Source: Demequina soli (lineage in GTDB: Bacteria; Actinomycetota; Actinomycetes; Actinomycetales; Demequinaceae). From it: a stretch of 64,000 nucleotides of DNA. Location of the stretch: positions 421,460 to 485,459 of the forward strand of contig NZ_BBLZ01000001.1 in assembly GCF_000971195.1 (NCBI RefSeq), written 5' to 3'. This document shows, piece after piece, positions 9,201 through 20,236 of this stretch. The translations under genes and the position numbers were made by a program. Under the pieces are notes generated by a model. That model saw only the letters and a program-made list of their open reading frames with translations, made no database searches and was not told the DNA's origin. Each line of letters starts with the position of its first letter. Within the stretch, counting starts at the first letter, position 1.

Positions 9201-10487
9201 CTACTTCTTGTACGGGACGCCCTCGGCGGCCGGCGGGCGCGAGTGCCCGACGAGGCCGGCGACGGCGAAGATAGTCGCGAGGTACGGGGTCATCGCGAGG
9301 AACTGCGACGGGATCGGCGAGCCGATCGCGCCGAGCTGGGCGCGCAGCGCGTCGGCGAAGCCGAAAAGCAGCGCGGCGGCGAGGGCGCCGCGCGGGCTCC
9401 AGCGGCCGAGGATCATCGCGGCGAGCGCGATGTAGCCCTTGCCCGCCGTCATCTCCTTGCCGAACGCGAGGCCGGACGCGACGGTGAAGAACGCGCCGCC
9501 GAGGCCGGCGATCGCGCCGCCGAGGACGGTGTTGCGCACGCGCGTGCGGTTGACGTTGATGCCCACGGTGTCGGCGGCCTTGGGGTGCTCGCCCACCGCG
9601 CGCACGCGCAGGCCCCACCGGGACCTGAAGAGCATCACCTGCATGACGGCGACCGCCACGTAGAGGAGGTAGACGAGCAGGTTCTGGTTGAACAGCACGG
9701 GGCCGAGCACCGGGATCTTCGACAGCAGCGGGATGGGCAGCTTCGCCATGCCGAGCGGCTGGTTGAGGTCCCCGTTCTCCGTCATCACCGTGGAGAAGAA
9801 GAAGCTCGTGAGGCCGACGATCAGCATGTTGAGCACCACGCCGACGACGATCTGGTTGACCCAGTACTTGGTGGCGAAGATCGCGAGCACGAGTCCCACG
9901 AGCGCGCCCGCGATCGGGGCCGCGATGAGGCCCACGTACGCGTTGCCCGCGATCGACCCGACGAGCGCGGCGAGGAACGCGCCGGCCAGCAGCTGCCCCT
10001 CGATGGCGATGTTGACGATGCCGGAGCGCTCGCACAGCGTGCCCGCGAGGGCGCCGAAGACCAGCGGCACCGCGAGGAACAGCGACGAGGTGAGCAGGCC
10101 GGTGAGCTGGATGCTCGTGGCGTCGCGGCCCGCGCCGGCCCACGTGAGCAGCGCGCCCATGATGGCCATGCCGTAGACGATCGGCAGCCACAGGCCCACC
10201 TTGCGGCGCTGGTTCGCGCGGTAGCCGGTCCAGCCGGCGAGGGCCAGGCCCACGAGCGACAGCACGATCGCGGCGACGCGCGAGGGCACCGTGAAGTCGG
10301 GCAGGTGGACGAAGTCGGTGCCGCGGGCCACCACGAAGGTGGTGGTCGACCCGGACCCGGTGCCCAGCCCGAAGATGACGAGGGACAGGACCGCGATCAC
10401 CGCGAGGGCGATTGTCGAGCGCCAGGTCTTGGCGGCGACGGGCGCGGTGGAGGCCGCGGGGGCGGCGTCGGCGACGGTCGCGGTCAT
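9201..10487 (-). CDS. Nucleoside ABC transporter, second permease (BmpA-type system)
   Basis: 428-residue polytopic membrane protein of the branched-chain permease superfamily (BPD_transp_2). About ten hydrophobic segments are visible. The conserved CERSGIVNIAIEGQLLAGAF and the VGEHPKAADTVGINVNRTRVRN loop are typical of the YufQ/NupQ class. The ATG overlaps the stop of the first permease (ATGA). With the ATPase and the BmpA lipoprotein it should import nucleosides that feed Cdd, DeoA, Add and the phosphorylases. Confidence 0.9.
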   Translation of the reverse strand: MTATVADAAPAASTAPVAAKTWRSTIALAVIAVLSLVIFGLGTGSGSTTTFVVARGTDFVHLPDFTVPSRVAAIVLSLVGLALAGWTGYRANQRRKVGLWLPIVYGMAIMGALLTWAGAGRDATSIQLTGLLTSSLFLAVPLVFGALAGTLCERSGIVNIAIEGQLLAGAFLAALVGSIAGNAYVGLIAAPIAGALVGLVLAIFATKYWVNQIVVGVVLNMLIVGLTSFFFSTVMTENGDLNQPLGMAKLPIPLLSKIPVLGPVLFNQNLLVYLLYVAVAVMQVMLFRSRWGLRVRAVGEHPKAADTVGINVNRTRVRNTVLGGAIAGLGGAFFTVASGLAFGKEMTAGKGYIALAAMILGRWSPRGALAAALLFGFADALRAQLGAIGSPIPSQFLAMTPYLATIFAVAGLVGHSRPPAAEGVPYKK

Positions 10488-11706
10488 GCCGCCACCTCCT
10501 TCTCGTGGGCGGGGGCGGGCAGGCGGAACATCGCCCGCACGAGCGGGGGCGCCGCGATGAACAGCACGATGAGCGCCTGGATGACCACGACGATGTCGAC
10601 GGGCAGGTTCGCGTTGACCTGGAGGGTCGGGCCGGAGGCCTGGAGCCCGCCGAACAGGATCGCCGCGAGGACGATGCCGAGCGGCCGGGAGCGGCCGAGC
10701 AGCGCCACCGTGATCGCGTCGAAGCCGAGCGAGCCGGCCGTCGAGGCCGACAGGAACTTCTGCGTCCCGAGCACCGGGGCGGAGCCGGCGAGGCCCGCGA
10801 GGCCACCGGCGATCACCATCGTGATGATGGTGGCGCTCGCGATGCTCATGCCGGCCGTGCGTGCCGCGCTCGGGTTGGCGCCCACGGCGCGCAGGCGGAA
10901 GCCGAGCGTCGAGCGCTCCATCAGCCACCACGCTCCCCACGCGCACGCGAGGGCGAGCAGGAAGCCCAGGTGCAGGTTGAACTGCGCGCCCAGGATCTTC
11001 GGGTACTGAGCCGTGTCGGCGACCATCGGCGAGATCGGGTTGTCGCTGCCCTCGCGCTGGAACGCGTCGAGCGACAGCAGCCACGCGACCAGGTAGAGGC
11101 CGATGTAGTTGAGCATGATCGTGACGATCACCTCGTGCGCGCCGGTGCGGGCCTTGAGGACGCCGGGGATGAAGCCCCACAGCGCGCCGCCGAGCGCGCA
11201 GCCGATGACCGCGAGCAGGAGGTGCAGGCCGGCCGGCAGGCTCCACGCGAAGCCGACGTACGCGCCGACGGTCGCGCCGATGAGGACCTGCCCCTGCGCA
11301 CCGATGTTGAACAGGCCGGCGCGGAAGCCGATGCCGAGGCCCAGGCCCGCGAAGATCAGGGGCGTCGCCATGGTCAGGGTCTGCGTGAGCGGCTTGATCA
11401 TGGCCGCGAACGACTCCGCCTGCGTGTTGAGCACCGCGCCGTTGAACATGGCCGAGTAGGCCGAGCCGAGCGCGTCGCCGATCGCGGAGAACGTGTCCCC
11501 GGGGCGCGAGAAGAAGTAGGCGGCGGACTCGCGGACCGCCTGGTCCGCGAAGATGATGAGGACGCCGCCGATGACCATCGACGCCACGATCGCCATGAGC
11601 ACGACCATGCTCGAGCTCTCGGCGATCTCCCTCAGCACCTGCCGCGAGCGGCTCTCCCGGGGCGCCTCCTCGTCGGGCGTCGCCTCGGTGGTCTGACCCT
11701 CGGCGC

Positions 11707-11710
<4 letters not shown>
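10484..11710 (-). CDS. Nucleoside ABC transporter, first permease (BmpA-type system)
   Basis: 408 residues from a GTG that overlaps the ATPase stop (GTGA). A hydrophilic 30-residue N-terminus is followed by about ten membrane segments. GLGIGFRAGLFNIGAQGQVL and VGANPSAARTAGMS are the characteristic BPD_transp_2 loops of the YufP/NupP class. It pairs with the permease encoded immediately downstream to form the membrane channel. Confidence 0.9.
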
Positions 11711-13221
<1,511 letters not shown>

Positions 13222-13328
13222 AGGGGGTCCTCCCACGTCTTTGCCCGGACCACACCGAGCCTACTAGCGCAGACAGCGAGGGGCGCGCCACGGGATCGAC
13301 CCGCGACGCGCCCCCCGGAGCGGCTGCC

Positions 13329-14408
13329 TTACTTGGTGACGTCGACCGAGATCGAGCCGTCGATGATGCCGGCCTTGATGGTGTCGAGGTCCGCCACGAC
13401 GTCGTCCGGGACGGCGCCCGCGGCGAAGTCGGCCAGGCCCACGCCCTCGTTCTCGAGCGTGCCCACGTAGGGCTCGGCCGAGAAGCCGGAGTCGATGGTG
13501 GTCTTGATGGTGTCGAACACCGAGTTCGAGATGTTCTTCAGGACCGAGGTGAGCACGATGTCGCCGTAGTCGGTGGTCTTCGTCCAGTCGGAGTCGACGC
13601 CGATGAGCCAGGCGTCGCCGGCCGACTGCACGGCCGCGGCGGCGCCGAGGCCGACCGGGCCCGCGACGGGCAGCACCACGTCGGCGCCCTGCGAGAGGAA
13701 CTCCTCGGTGACGTTCTGACCCTTCGACTGGTCCTCGAAGTCGCCGGTGAACTGGCCGTCCTTGCCGTCCCAGCCGAGCACCTTGACGTCGCCGCCCTTC
13801 TGGGCGTTGTAGTAGTCGGCGCCGGCGAGGAAGCCGTTCATGAAGATCGTGACGGACGGGATGTTCATGCCGCCGAAGGTCGACAGGGTGCCGGTCTTGG
13901 TGGCGCCCGCGGCCGCGTAGCCCGCGAGGAACGAGGCCTCGTCGGTCTCGAACGTGATGGGCTTGATGTTCGGGGCGTCGGTCTTGCCGTCGTAGTTGTT
14001 GTCGGCGAGGTCGTCGATGATCGCGAACGAGACGTCCGGGTTGGCGATGGCCGCGTCGACCGTCGCCTGCGACAGGAGGAAGCCGACCGTGATGATGAGG
14101 TCGCAGCCCGCCGCGACCTGCGCGTCGATGTTCGGCGCGAAGTCCGCCTCGGAGGAGGACTCGGCCGACGCGATGGTCACGCCGAGCTCGTCGCCGGCAC
14201 GCGTGAGGCCCTCGTAGCCCGACTGGTTGAACGACTTGTCGTCGAAGCCGCCCGAGTCGGAGACCATGCAGGCCTTGTAGTCGACGGAGGGGGCCGCAGC
14301 CGCGGTGGCGGTGTCGGACGAGGTGGTCTCCTCGGGCGCCGAGGCGCACGCGGCCAGCGCGAGCGCCGACACGGCGGCGACCGCACCCACACGGATGGTG
14401 TTCTTCAT
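13329..14408 (-). CDS. BmpA-type nucleoside-binding lipoprotein
   Basis: 359-residue solute-binding protein of the basic membrane protein (PnrA/BmpA) family. It has a type II signal peptide with lipobox LAAC, Cys at residue 21, followed by a Ser/Thr/Ala linker. The mature part shows CMVSDSGGFDDKSFNQSGYE, the ligand-loop motif of this family, and DCxx-type sugar-binding Asp residues further on. It is the first gene of the import operon. A 107-bp gap before the ATPase gene suggests higher expression of this subunit or a processing site. Paired palindromic octamers at 14456-14476 lie in its upstream region. Confidence 0.93.
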   Translation of the reverse strand: MKNTIRVGAVAAVSALALAACASAPEETTSSDTATAAAAPSVDYKACMVSDSGGFDDKSFNQSGYEGLTRAGDELGVTIASAESSSEADFAPNIDAQVAAGCDLIITVGFLLSQATVDAAIANPDVSFAIIDDLADNNYDGKTDAPNIKPITFETDEASFLAGYAAAGATKTGTLSTFGGMNIPSVTIFMNGFLAGADYYNAQKGGDVKVLGWDGKDGQFTGDFEDQSKGQNVTEEFLSQGADVVLPVAGPVGLGAAAAVQSAGDAWLIGVDSDWTKTTDYGDIVLTSVLKNISNSVFDTIKTTIDSGFSAEPYVGTLENEGVGLADFAAGAVPDDVVADLDTIKAGIIDGSISVDVTK

Positions 14409-14455
14409 CAGGTGTTATCCCTTAGCTCTTGTGCCCGGCTGCCACCGGACGTGGG

Positions 14456-14476
14456 TCGTACGAGGTCATCGTACGA
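14456..14476. promoter_or_regulatory. Paired TCGTACGA palindromes upstream of bmpA
   Basis: Two copies of the self-complementary octamer TCGTACGA occur at 14456-14463 and 14469-14476, 5 bp apart, with a partial third (GTTACGAA) near 14484. They lie 48-68 bp upstream of the bmpA ATG. The reverse strand also reads TACGAT here, a possible -10. This looks like the operator of a nucleoside-responsive repressor, but no regulator gene is next to it. Confidence 0.45.
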
Positions 14477-14540
14477 AGGCAATGTTACGAACAACGCCGT
14501 CCAGGCCTCGCCCACGCAACAATCCGGCAACGATTGCGCG

Positions 14541-15638
14541 TCAGGCGCCCTCGAGGGCGTGCGCGGCGTCCTTGACCCGCTGCGCGGAGGCGCGCACCGT
14601 CACCAGGATCGCCTCGTCGGACTCGACCACCACCGCATCGTCCACCCCCACGACCACGACGGGCTTGGTGCCGCCGACCACGAGCGGGCCGCGCGCCGCG
14701 ACCGCGCCCACCGGCGCGGTGCGGCCGATCGAGACCGCGTCGGCGCCCGTGCCCGACAGCTCGGCGAGCGAGTCGAAGTCGCCGACGTCGTGCCACTCGA
14801 ACGAGGCAGGCACCACCGCGACGCCACCCTCGGCGGCGACGGGCTCGGCGATCGCGTGGTCGATGGCGATGCGCGTGAGGGTGGGCCACACGCGGGCCAG
14901 CACCTCGGCGCGCGCGGGGCCGTCCCAGGCCGCCGCGATCTCGCGCACGCCCGCGGCGAGCGTCGGCTGGAGCCGGTCGAGGTGGCCGAGCAGCACGTCG
15001 GTGCGCACGACGAACATGCCGGCGTTCCACGCGTAGCCGCCGCGCGCGAGCATCGCGGCCGCGGTCTCCGCGTCGGGCTTCTCGGTGAACGCGGCGACCT
15101 CGCGGGCGTCGCCGGACAGGGCCCCACCCATCTCGATGTAGCCGAACGCGGTCGACGGCTCGGTCGGCTCGATGCCGATGACCACCACCTTGTCGTCCCG
15201 CGCCACCCGCGCGGCCTCGCGCACCACGGCCCGGAACGATGCGGCGTCGGGGATGAGGTGGTCGGCAGCGAAGGAGGCCATCACCTGGGATCCCCAGCGC
15301 TCCTCGATCAGCGCGGCGGCGAGCGCGATCGCGGCCATCGAGTCGCGCGGGCTGGGCTCGGTCACGAGGTTCTCGCGCGGCACGTCCACCTGCGCGGCGA
15401 CCGCGTCGGCGTGGCGCTCCCCCGTCACGACGAGGACGCGCGTGCTCAGCGGCGCCACGCGCGCGACGGTGTCCTGGATCAGCGTCGCCCCGGTGCCGAG
15501 CAGGTCAAGCAGGAACTTCGGACGGTGCGGCTGCGACAGCGGCCACAGGCGGGAGCCGACGCCTCCGGCCGGGATCACGGTGACCAGATCCTCGACCGGG
15601 TCGGACGCGGGGGCGGGGTGGGTGTTCTCAGCCGTCAT
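14541..15638 (-). CDS. manC: Mannose-1-phosphate guanylyltransferase
   Basis: 365 residues, the short form without a fused isomerase domain. The nucleotidyltransferase motif VIPAGGVGSRLWPLSQPHRPK starts near residue 22, with FAADHLIPD (metal Asp), FGYIEMG, and ADAAML-WNAGMFV further on. It makes GDP-mannose from mannose 1-phosphate and GTP for glycan and phosphatidylinositol mannoside synthesis. The ATG at 15636-15638 is preceded by TAGTGT and a 7-nt gap, so the mRNA is probably leaderless. Longer upstream readings run antisense through sdhC and are rejected. Confidence 0.92.
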   Translation of the reverse strand: MTAENTHPAPASDPVEDLVTVIPAGGVGSRLWPLSQPHRPKFLLDLLGTGATLIQDTVARVAPLSTRVLVVTGERHADAVAAQVDVPRENLVTEPSPRDSMAAIALAAALIEERWGSQVMASFAADHLIPDAASFRAVVREAARVARDDKVVVIGIEPTEPSTAFGYIEMGGALSGDAREVAAFTEKPDAETAAAMLARGGYAWNAGMFVVRTDVLLGHLDRLQPTLAAGVREIAAAWDGPARAEVLARVWPTLTRIAIDHAIAEPVAAEGGVAVVPASFEWHDVGDFDSLAELSGTGADAVSIGRTAPVGAVAARGPLVVGGTKPVVVVGVDDAVVVESDEAILVTVRASAQRVKDAAHALEGA

Positions 15639-15645
15639 GGCGACC

Positions 15646-15692
15646 ACACTAGGATGACCGTCAAGCCCGGAGAAGTGCTGATGAGGAGTCCT
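15646..15692. promoter_or_regulatory. Divergent manC/sdhC promoters with overlapping -10 boxes
   Basis: On the minus strand TAGTGT (15651-15646) lies 7 nt before the manC ATG. On the plus strand TAGGAT (15650-15655) lies 38 nt before the chosen sdhC start. The two hexamers share the bases at 15650-15651, so binding of RNA polymerase in one direction should exclude the other. The sdhC leader contains AGGAG at 15684-15688. Confidence 0.5.
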
Positions 15693-16064
15693 GTGTCCCC
15701 GACGACGTTGTACCGAGGCCACGAAGGCATGTGGATGTGGGTCGTCCATCGTGTCACCGGCGTGGCCATCTTCTTCTTCCTGTTGATCCACGTGCTCGAC
15801 ACGTCGCTCGTGCGCGTGTCGCCCGAGGCGTACAACGAGATCATCGGGTCCTACAAGACCCCGATCTACGGCCTCGTCGAGGCGGGTCTCGTCGCCGCGA
15901 TCGTGCTGCACGCCTTCAACGGCCTGCGCATCGTGGCCGTCGACCACTCCACGTGGGCGCTGCGCCACCAGAAGCAGCTGGTCTGGGCCGTGTGGATCAT
16001 CTTCGTGATCCTCATGGCCGGCTTCCTGCCGCGGCACCTCATGAACGTCTTCGGGGGTGCGTGA
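15693..16064 (+). CDS. sdhC: Succinate dehydrogenase cytochrome b556 subunit
   Basis: 123-residue membrane anchor with three hydrophobic segments, around residues 20-40, 55-75 and 95-115. [15 protein letters not shown] carries the conserved HRxTG, and [12 protein letters not shown] holds the haem-ligand region His. The GTG at 15693 follows AGGAG by 4 nt; an ATG at 15681 is an alternative that adds four residues. The stop overlaps sdhD (TGATG). It passes electrons from SdhB to quinone together with SdhD. Confidence 0.92.
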   Translation: MSPTTLYRGHEGMWMWVVHRVTGVAIFFFLLIHVLDTSLVRVSPEAYNEIIGSYKTPIYGLVEAGLVAAIVLHAFNGLRIVAVDHSTWALRHQKQLVWAVWIIFVILMAGFLPRHLMNVFGGA

Positions 16065-16531
16065 TGACCGCCTCCTCCGAGTTCGTGCCCGGCCCCAAGA
16101 TCAAGGAGCCGCGCGTCCGCTCCGGCCGCCTGCGTCCCGGCGCCGAGCAGTGGTCGTGGCGCTTCATGCGCATCTCGGGCCCGATCCTCGTGATCCTCAT
16201 CCTCACGCACCTCTTCATCAACCTGGTGACGGGCGACGGCGTGAGCCAGATCGACTTCGCGTTCGTCGCGGGCAAGCTCGCCAAGCCGCTGTGGCAGTGG
16301 TGGGACTTCGCGATGCTCACGCTCGCGCTCCTGCACGGCGGCAACGGCATGCGCCTGCTCATCAACGACTACGCGCGCCGGCCGTGGCTCAAGAAGCTGC
16401 TCCACGGCGCCCTCGGCGTCGCGGTGATCGGCATCATCGTGCTGGGCTCGCTCGTCATCTGGACCTTCGACCCGTGCCCCACCGGCGCCGACCCGTCCCT
16501 CATCCCCAGCTTCTGCGAGGCCGTTTCATGA
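16064..16531 (+). CDS. sdhD: Succinate dehydrogenase hydrophobic membrane anchor subunit
   Basis: 155 residues with a hydrophilic N-terminus of about 40 residues and three membrane segments. [21 protein letters not shown] contains the haem-ligand His region of this subunit. The gene overlaps sdhC at its start and sdhA at its stop (ATGA), so the four sdh genes should be translated from one message. Confidence 0.9.
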   Translation: MTASSEFVPGPKIKEPRVRSGRLRPGAEQWSWRFMRISGPILVILILTHLFINLVTGDGVSQIDFAFVAGKLAKPLWQWWDFAMLTLALLHGGNGMRLLINDYARRPWLKKLLHGALGVAVIGIIVLGSLVIWTFDPCPTGADPSLIPSFCEAVS

Positions 16532-18297
16532 CCCACCACGAGTACGACGTCGTCATCGTCGGCGCCGGCGGCGCCGGCATGCGCGCGGCCCTGGAGAGCT
16601 CCCAGCGCGCGCGCACCGCGGTGCTCACCAAGCTCTACCCCACCCGCTCCCACACGGGCGCGGCGCAGGGCGGCATGGCCGCCGCGCTCGCCAACGTCGA
16701 GGACGACAACGCCGAGTGGCACGTCTTCGACACCGTCAAGGGCGGCGACTACCTGGTCGACCAGGACGCGGCCGAGATCCTCTGCAACGAGGCCATCGAC
16801 GCGGTGCTCGACCTCGAGAAGATGGGCCTGCCGTTCAACCGCACGCCCGACGGCAAGGTCGACCAGCGCCGCTTCGGCGGCCACACGCGCGAGCACGGCC
16901 AGGCGCCGGTGCGTCGCGCCTGCTACTCGGCCGACCGCACGGGCCACATGATCCTGCAGACGCTGTACCAGCAGTGCATCAAGCAGGAGGTCGAGTTCTT
17001 CAACGAGTACTACGTGCTCGACCTGATCCTCGACAAGGACCCGCAGGCGACCCCCGAGGGCGAGGACGTCACCGTCGCGGGCGTGGTCGCGCTGGAGCTG
17101 TCGACCGGCGAGATCCACACGTTCCGCGCCAAGTCCGTGATCTTCGCGACCGGCGGCGCCGGCAAGGTCTTCAAGACCACGTCGAACGCGCACACCCTCA
17201 CGGGCGACGGCATGGGCATCGCGCTCAACGCGGGCCTGCCGCTCGAGGACATGGAGTTCTTCCAGTTCCACCCGACAGGCCTCGCGGGCCTGGGCATCCT
17301 CCTGTCGGAGGCGGCGCGCGGCGAGGGCGGCATCCTGCGCAACAGCGAGGGCGAGCGCTTCATGGAGCGCTACGCCCCCACCATCAAGGACCTCGCGCCG
17401 CGCGACATGGTCGCTCGCGCGATGGCCAGCGAGGTGCGCGAGGGACGCGGCGCCGGCCCCCACAAGGACTACGTGCTGCTCGACCTCACGCACCTCGAGC
17501 CGGCGCACATCGACGAGAAGCTGCCGGACATCACCGAGTTCGCGCGCACCTACCTGGGCGTCGAGCCGTACACCGAGCCGGTGCCCGTCTACCCGACCGC
17601 GCACTACGCGATGGGAGGCATCCCCACCACCGTCCAGGGCGAGGTGCTGCGCAACAACACCGACACCGTCAAGGGCCTCTACGCGGCTGGCGAGTGCGCG
17701 TGCGTGTCCGTCCACGGCGCCAACCGCCTGGGCACCAACTCCCTGCTCGACATCAACGTGTTCGGCCGCCGCGCCGGCATCGCCGCCGCGGACCACGCGA
17801 ACGCGACCGCCGACGCCGCCGCCCTCCCGGACGATGCGGCGGCCCGGGTGGAGGGCATCGTCTCCCGCCTGCTGTCGACCGTCGGCACCACGGGCAGCGA
17901 GCGCGTGGCCGACGTGCGCAAGGCGCTGCAGGAGACCATGGACCGCAACGTCCAGGTGTTCCGCGACGCGGCCTCGCTCGAGGAGGCGACCGAGGTGATC
18001 GCGGAGCTGCGCGAGCGCTACGCGCGGGTCGCGATCCACGACCGCGGCAAGCGCTTCAACACGGACCTGCTCGAGGCGATCGAGCTGGGCTTCCTGCTCG
18101 AGATCGCCGAGGTCGTGGTGGCGGGCGCGCTGGCCCGCCAGGAGTCCCGCGGCGGCCACTACCGCGAGGACTTCCCCACGCGCGACGACGTCAACTTCAT
18201 GCACCACACCATGGCCTACGCGACCGGCGAGGGTGTCCGACTGGGCGCCAAGCCGGTGGTGGTGACCAAGTACCAGCCCATGGAGAGGAAGTACTGA
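16528..18297 (+). CDS. sdhA: Succinate dehydrogenase flavoprotein subunit
   Basis: 589 residues. The FAD fold [15 protein letters not shown] begins at residue 8. The covalent-FAD His is H42 in [16 protein letters not shown]. Active-site stretches [23 protein letters not shown] and [14 protein letters not shown], and the C-terminal capping part are all present. It oxidises succinate to fumarate in the citric acid cycle and complex II. The partner cycle gene gltA lies at 29445-30740. Confidence 0.96.
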   Translation: MTHHEYDVVIVGAGGAGMRAALESSQRARTAVLTKLYPTRSHTGAAQGGMAAALANVEDDNAEWHVFDTVKGGDYLVDQDAAEILCNEAIDAVLDLEKMGLPFNRTPDGKVDQRRFGGHTREHGQAPVRRACYSADRTGHMILQTLYQQCIKQEVEFFNEYYVLDLILDKDPQATPEGEDVTVAGVVALELSTGEIHTFRAKSVIFATGGAGKVFKTTSNAHTLTGDGMGIALNAGLPLEDMEFFQFHPTGLAGLGILLSEAARGEGGILRNSEGERFMERYAPTIKDLAPRDMVARAMASEVREGRGAGPHKDYVLLDLTHLEPAHIDEKLPDITEFARTYLGVEPYTEPVPVYPTAHYAMGGIPTTVQGEVLRNNTDTVKGLYAAGECACVSVHGANRLGTNSLLDINVFGRRAGIAAADHANATADAAALPDDAAARVEGIVSRLLSTVGTTGSERVADVRKALQETMDRNVQVFRDAASLEEATEVIAELRERYARVAIHDRGKRFNTDLLEAIELGFLLEIAEVVVAGALARQESRGGHYREDFPTRDDVNFMHHTMAYATGEGVRLGAKPVVVTKYQPMERKY

Positions 18298-18298
18298 C

Positions 18299-19063
18299 AT
18301 GACCGCCACCGCCGAGTCCCCGGCAGCGGATGCCGTCGCCACCATGCGCGTCGAGATCCAGATCCTGCGCATGAACCCCGAGGGCACGCACGAGCGCGAG
18401 CCCGGCGAGGAGTACTGGGAGAGCTTCGTGGTCGAGGCGCTGCCGACCGACCGCGTGCTGGACGCCCTGCACAAGATCAAGTGGGACCAGGACGGCTCGC
18501 TCGCGTTCCGCCGCTCGTGCGCGCACGGCGTGTGCGGCTCGGACGCGATGCGCATCAACGCGCGCAACCGCCTCGCGTGCAAGACGCTGCTCAAGGACCT
18601 CAACCCGGCCCGCCCCATCAAGATCGAGCCGATCAAGGGCCTGCCGGTCGAGAAGGACCTGATCGTCGACATGGAGCCGTTCTTCGCCTCCTACCGCGAG
18701 ATCATGCCGTTCCTCATGACCACCGGGAACGCGCCCGAGCGCGAGCGCCTGCAGTCCCCCGAGGAGCGCCACCGCTTCGACGACACCACGAAGTGCATCA
18801 TGTGCGCCGCGTGCACCACGTCGTGCCCCGTGTTCTGGACCGACGGCCAGTACTTCGGCCCGCAGGCGATCGTGGGCGCCCACCGCTTCATCTTCGACTC
18901 GCGCGACGAGGGCCAGTGGGACCGCCTCGAGATCCTCAACGACAAGGCCGGCGTGTGGAAGTGCCGCACGGCCTTCAACTGCACCGAGGCGTGCCCGCGC
19001 GGCATCGAGGTCACCAAGGCGATCTCCGAGGTCAAGAGGGCGCTCACGACCGGCGAGATCTAG
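18299..19063 (+). CDS. sdhB: Succinate dehydrogenase iron-sulfur subunit
   Basis: 254 residues. The N-terminal ferredoxin domain has RRSCAHGVCGSDAM and NRLACKTL for the [2Fe-2S] cluster. The C-terminal domain has CIMCAACTTSCPVFW and CRTAFNCTEACPRGI for the [4Fe-4S] and [3Fe-4S] clusters. The ATG is 1 nt after the sdhA stop. A long inverted repeat follows the gene. Confidence 0.96.
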   Translation: MTATAESPAADAVATMRVEIQILRMNPEGTHEREPGEEYWESFVVEALPTDRVLDALHKIKWDQDGSLAFRRSCAHGVCGSDAMRINARNRLACKTLLKDLNPARPIKIEPIKGLPVEKDLIVDMEPFFASYREIMPFLMTTGNAPERERLQSPEERHRFDDTTKCIMCAACTTSCPVFWTDGQYFGPQAIVGAHRFIFDSRDEGQWDRLEILNDKAGVWKCRTAFNCTEACPRGIEVTKAISEVKRALTTGEI

Positions 19064-19100
19064 CCTTCCCGATCGCGTCCCCACCGGCCCGCGCACCTGT

Positions 19101-19183
19101 TCGCAACCGCCGTATGGGCCGACGCCCACCGAGCGGGACCAGGCACGATGCGGTCCCAACGGCCGCTTGTACGGCGGTTGCGA
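19101..19183. terminator. Long stem-loop between sdhB and the YihY-like gene
   Basis: Perfect 14-bp arms TCGCAACCGCCGTA (19101-19114) and TACGGCGGTTGCGA (19170-19183) enclose a second inverted pair (GGGACC/GGTCCC). It sits between converging genes and probably ends transcription from both sides. No U-tract is present. Confidence 0.6.
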
Positions 19184-19199
19184 CCGCGCGGGAGGGCGG

Positions 19200-20219
19200 T
19201 CAGTCGTCGGCCTCGGGGTTGCGCACCGCGACCCGCGTGGTGGTGATCGGCGTGGCGCCCCGTCGCGGCCCCTCGAGGATCAGCGTGGGCGGCTCGACGC
19301 TCTCAGGGTGGATCTGACCCTCGTGGTGCTCGCGGTGATGCGCCCCGAGCCATGCGGCGCACATGAGGATGATCCGGTTGACGTAGTCGACGAAGACGAG
19401 CAGCGTGATGATCGCCGCGAACGGCGCGAGCACCGGGCTGTCGACGGCCCCCTGCACCACGAGCGAGACCGCCAGGCGCAGCACGCCGATGGCGAGCGCC
19501 GCGAGCAGGATCACCCAGAAGACGCGCCATGACATCCGCGCGCCGCCCAGCAGCATGAGCACGAGCGCGACGTAGAGCATGTCCGCGACCACGCCCGCGA
19601 GGTAGCCGATGAGGCGGATCTCCCACGCGGGCACGGTGACGCCCACCGCGTCGGCGATGGTGCGCGCCGCGCCCGACGCGACCACCTGGATGGTGACGCC
19701 GACGAGCGCGATGAGCAGCAGCGCGAACAGCCCGCCCACGTCGCGCACCTTGCCCAGCACCGGCGAGGCGACCTCGTTGCCGAGCATGGTGCGCGTGGAG
19801 GTGCGCAGCCCGCGGATGAACTTGGTGGCGCTGTTGATGAGGATGACGAACGAGATCACGCCGATGATGCCCGCGACCGAGGTGGCGCTGCCGGAGCCCA
19901 GGTCGTCGGGCTTGATGATCCCGTTCTGCCCGTTCTCCGCGATGAGGCCGGGGACCGCGGTCGCGAGGTAGTCGACCAGCGACTGGCGCAGCTCGTCGTT
20001 GCCGGCGAGGAAGACGGTCGCGAGCGTGGTCGCGACGACGAGCCCCGCCGCCACCGACGCGAGCGTGAAGTACGCGATGCCGGCGGACAGCACGGCGCCG
20101 TTCTGCACGGAGAAGCGCTTGATGCCCCTGCCCCACGACGACCCGTCCCACCACAGCTTGAGGCCCTTGCCCCGCTCGACCGCGTCGACGGCCTTCGCCT
20201 TGACGTCGTCGGTGGTCAT
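19200..20219 (-). CDS. YihY/virulence factor BrkB family membrane protein
   Basis: 339 residues with about six membrane segments. FSVQNGAVLSAGIAYFTLAS near residue 35 is the conserved entry segment of the YihY family, and FVDYVNRIILMCAAW closes the membrane part. A basic, disordered C-terminus of about 50 residues follows. The family is inner-membrane and of uncertain function. The gene starts 17 bp after trpS on the same strand and is probably cotranscribed with it, as in many actinobacteria. Confidence 0.85.
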   Translation of the reverse strand: MTTDDVKAKAVDAVERGKGLKLWWDGSSWGRGIKRFSVQNGAVLSAGIAYFTLASVAAGLVVATTLATVFLAGNDELRQSLVDYLATAVPGLIAENGQNGIIKPDDLGSGSATSVAGIIGVISFVILINSATKFIRGLRTSTRTMLGNEVASPVLGKVRDVGGLFALLLIALVGVTIQVVASGAARTIADAVGVTVPAWEIRLIGYLAGVVADMLYVALVLMLLGGARMSWRVFWVILLAALAIGVLRLAVSLVVQGAVDSPVLAPFAAIITLLVFVDYVNRIILMCAAWLGAHHREHHEGQIHPESVEPPTLILEGPRRGATPITTTRVAVRNPEADD

Positions 20220-20236
20220 GGTTCTCCTCGGGCGGG

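Noticed and set aside
14412-16037. Long open frames running antisense through manC and sdhC
   Set aside because: They are high-G+C shadow frames without start signals or homology; the real genes on the other strand have clear motifs.
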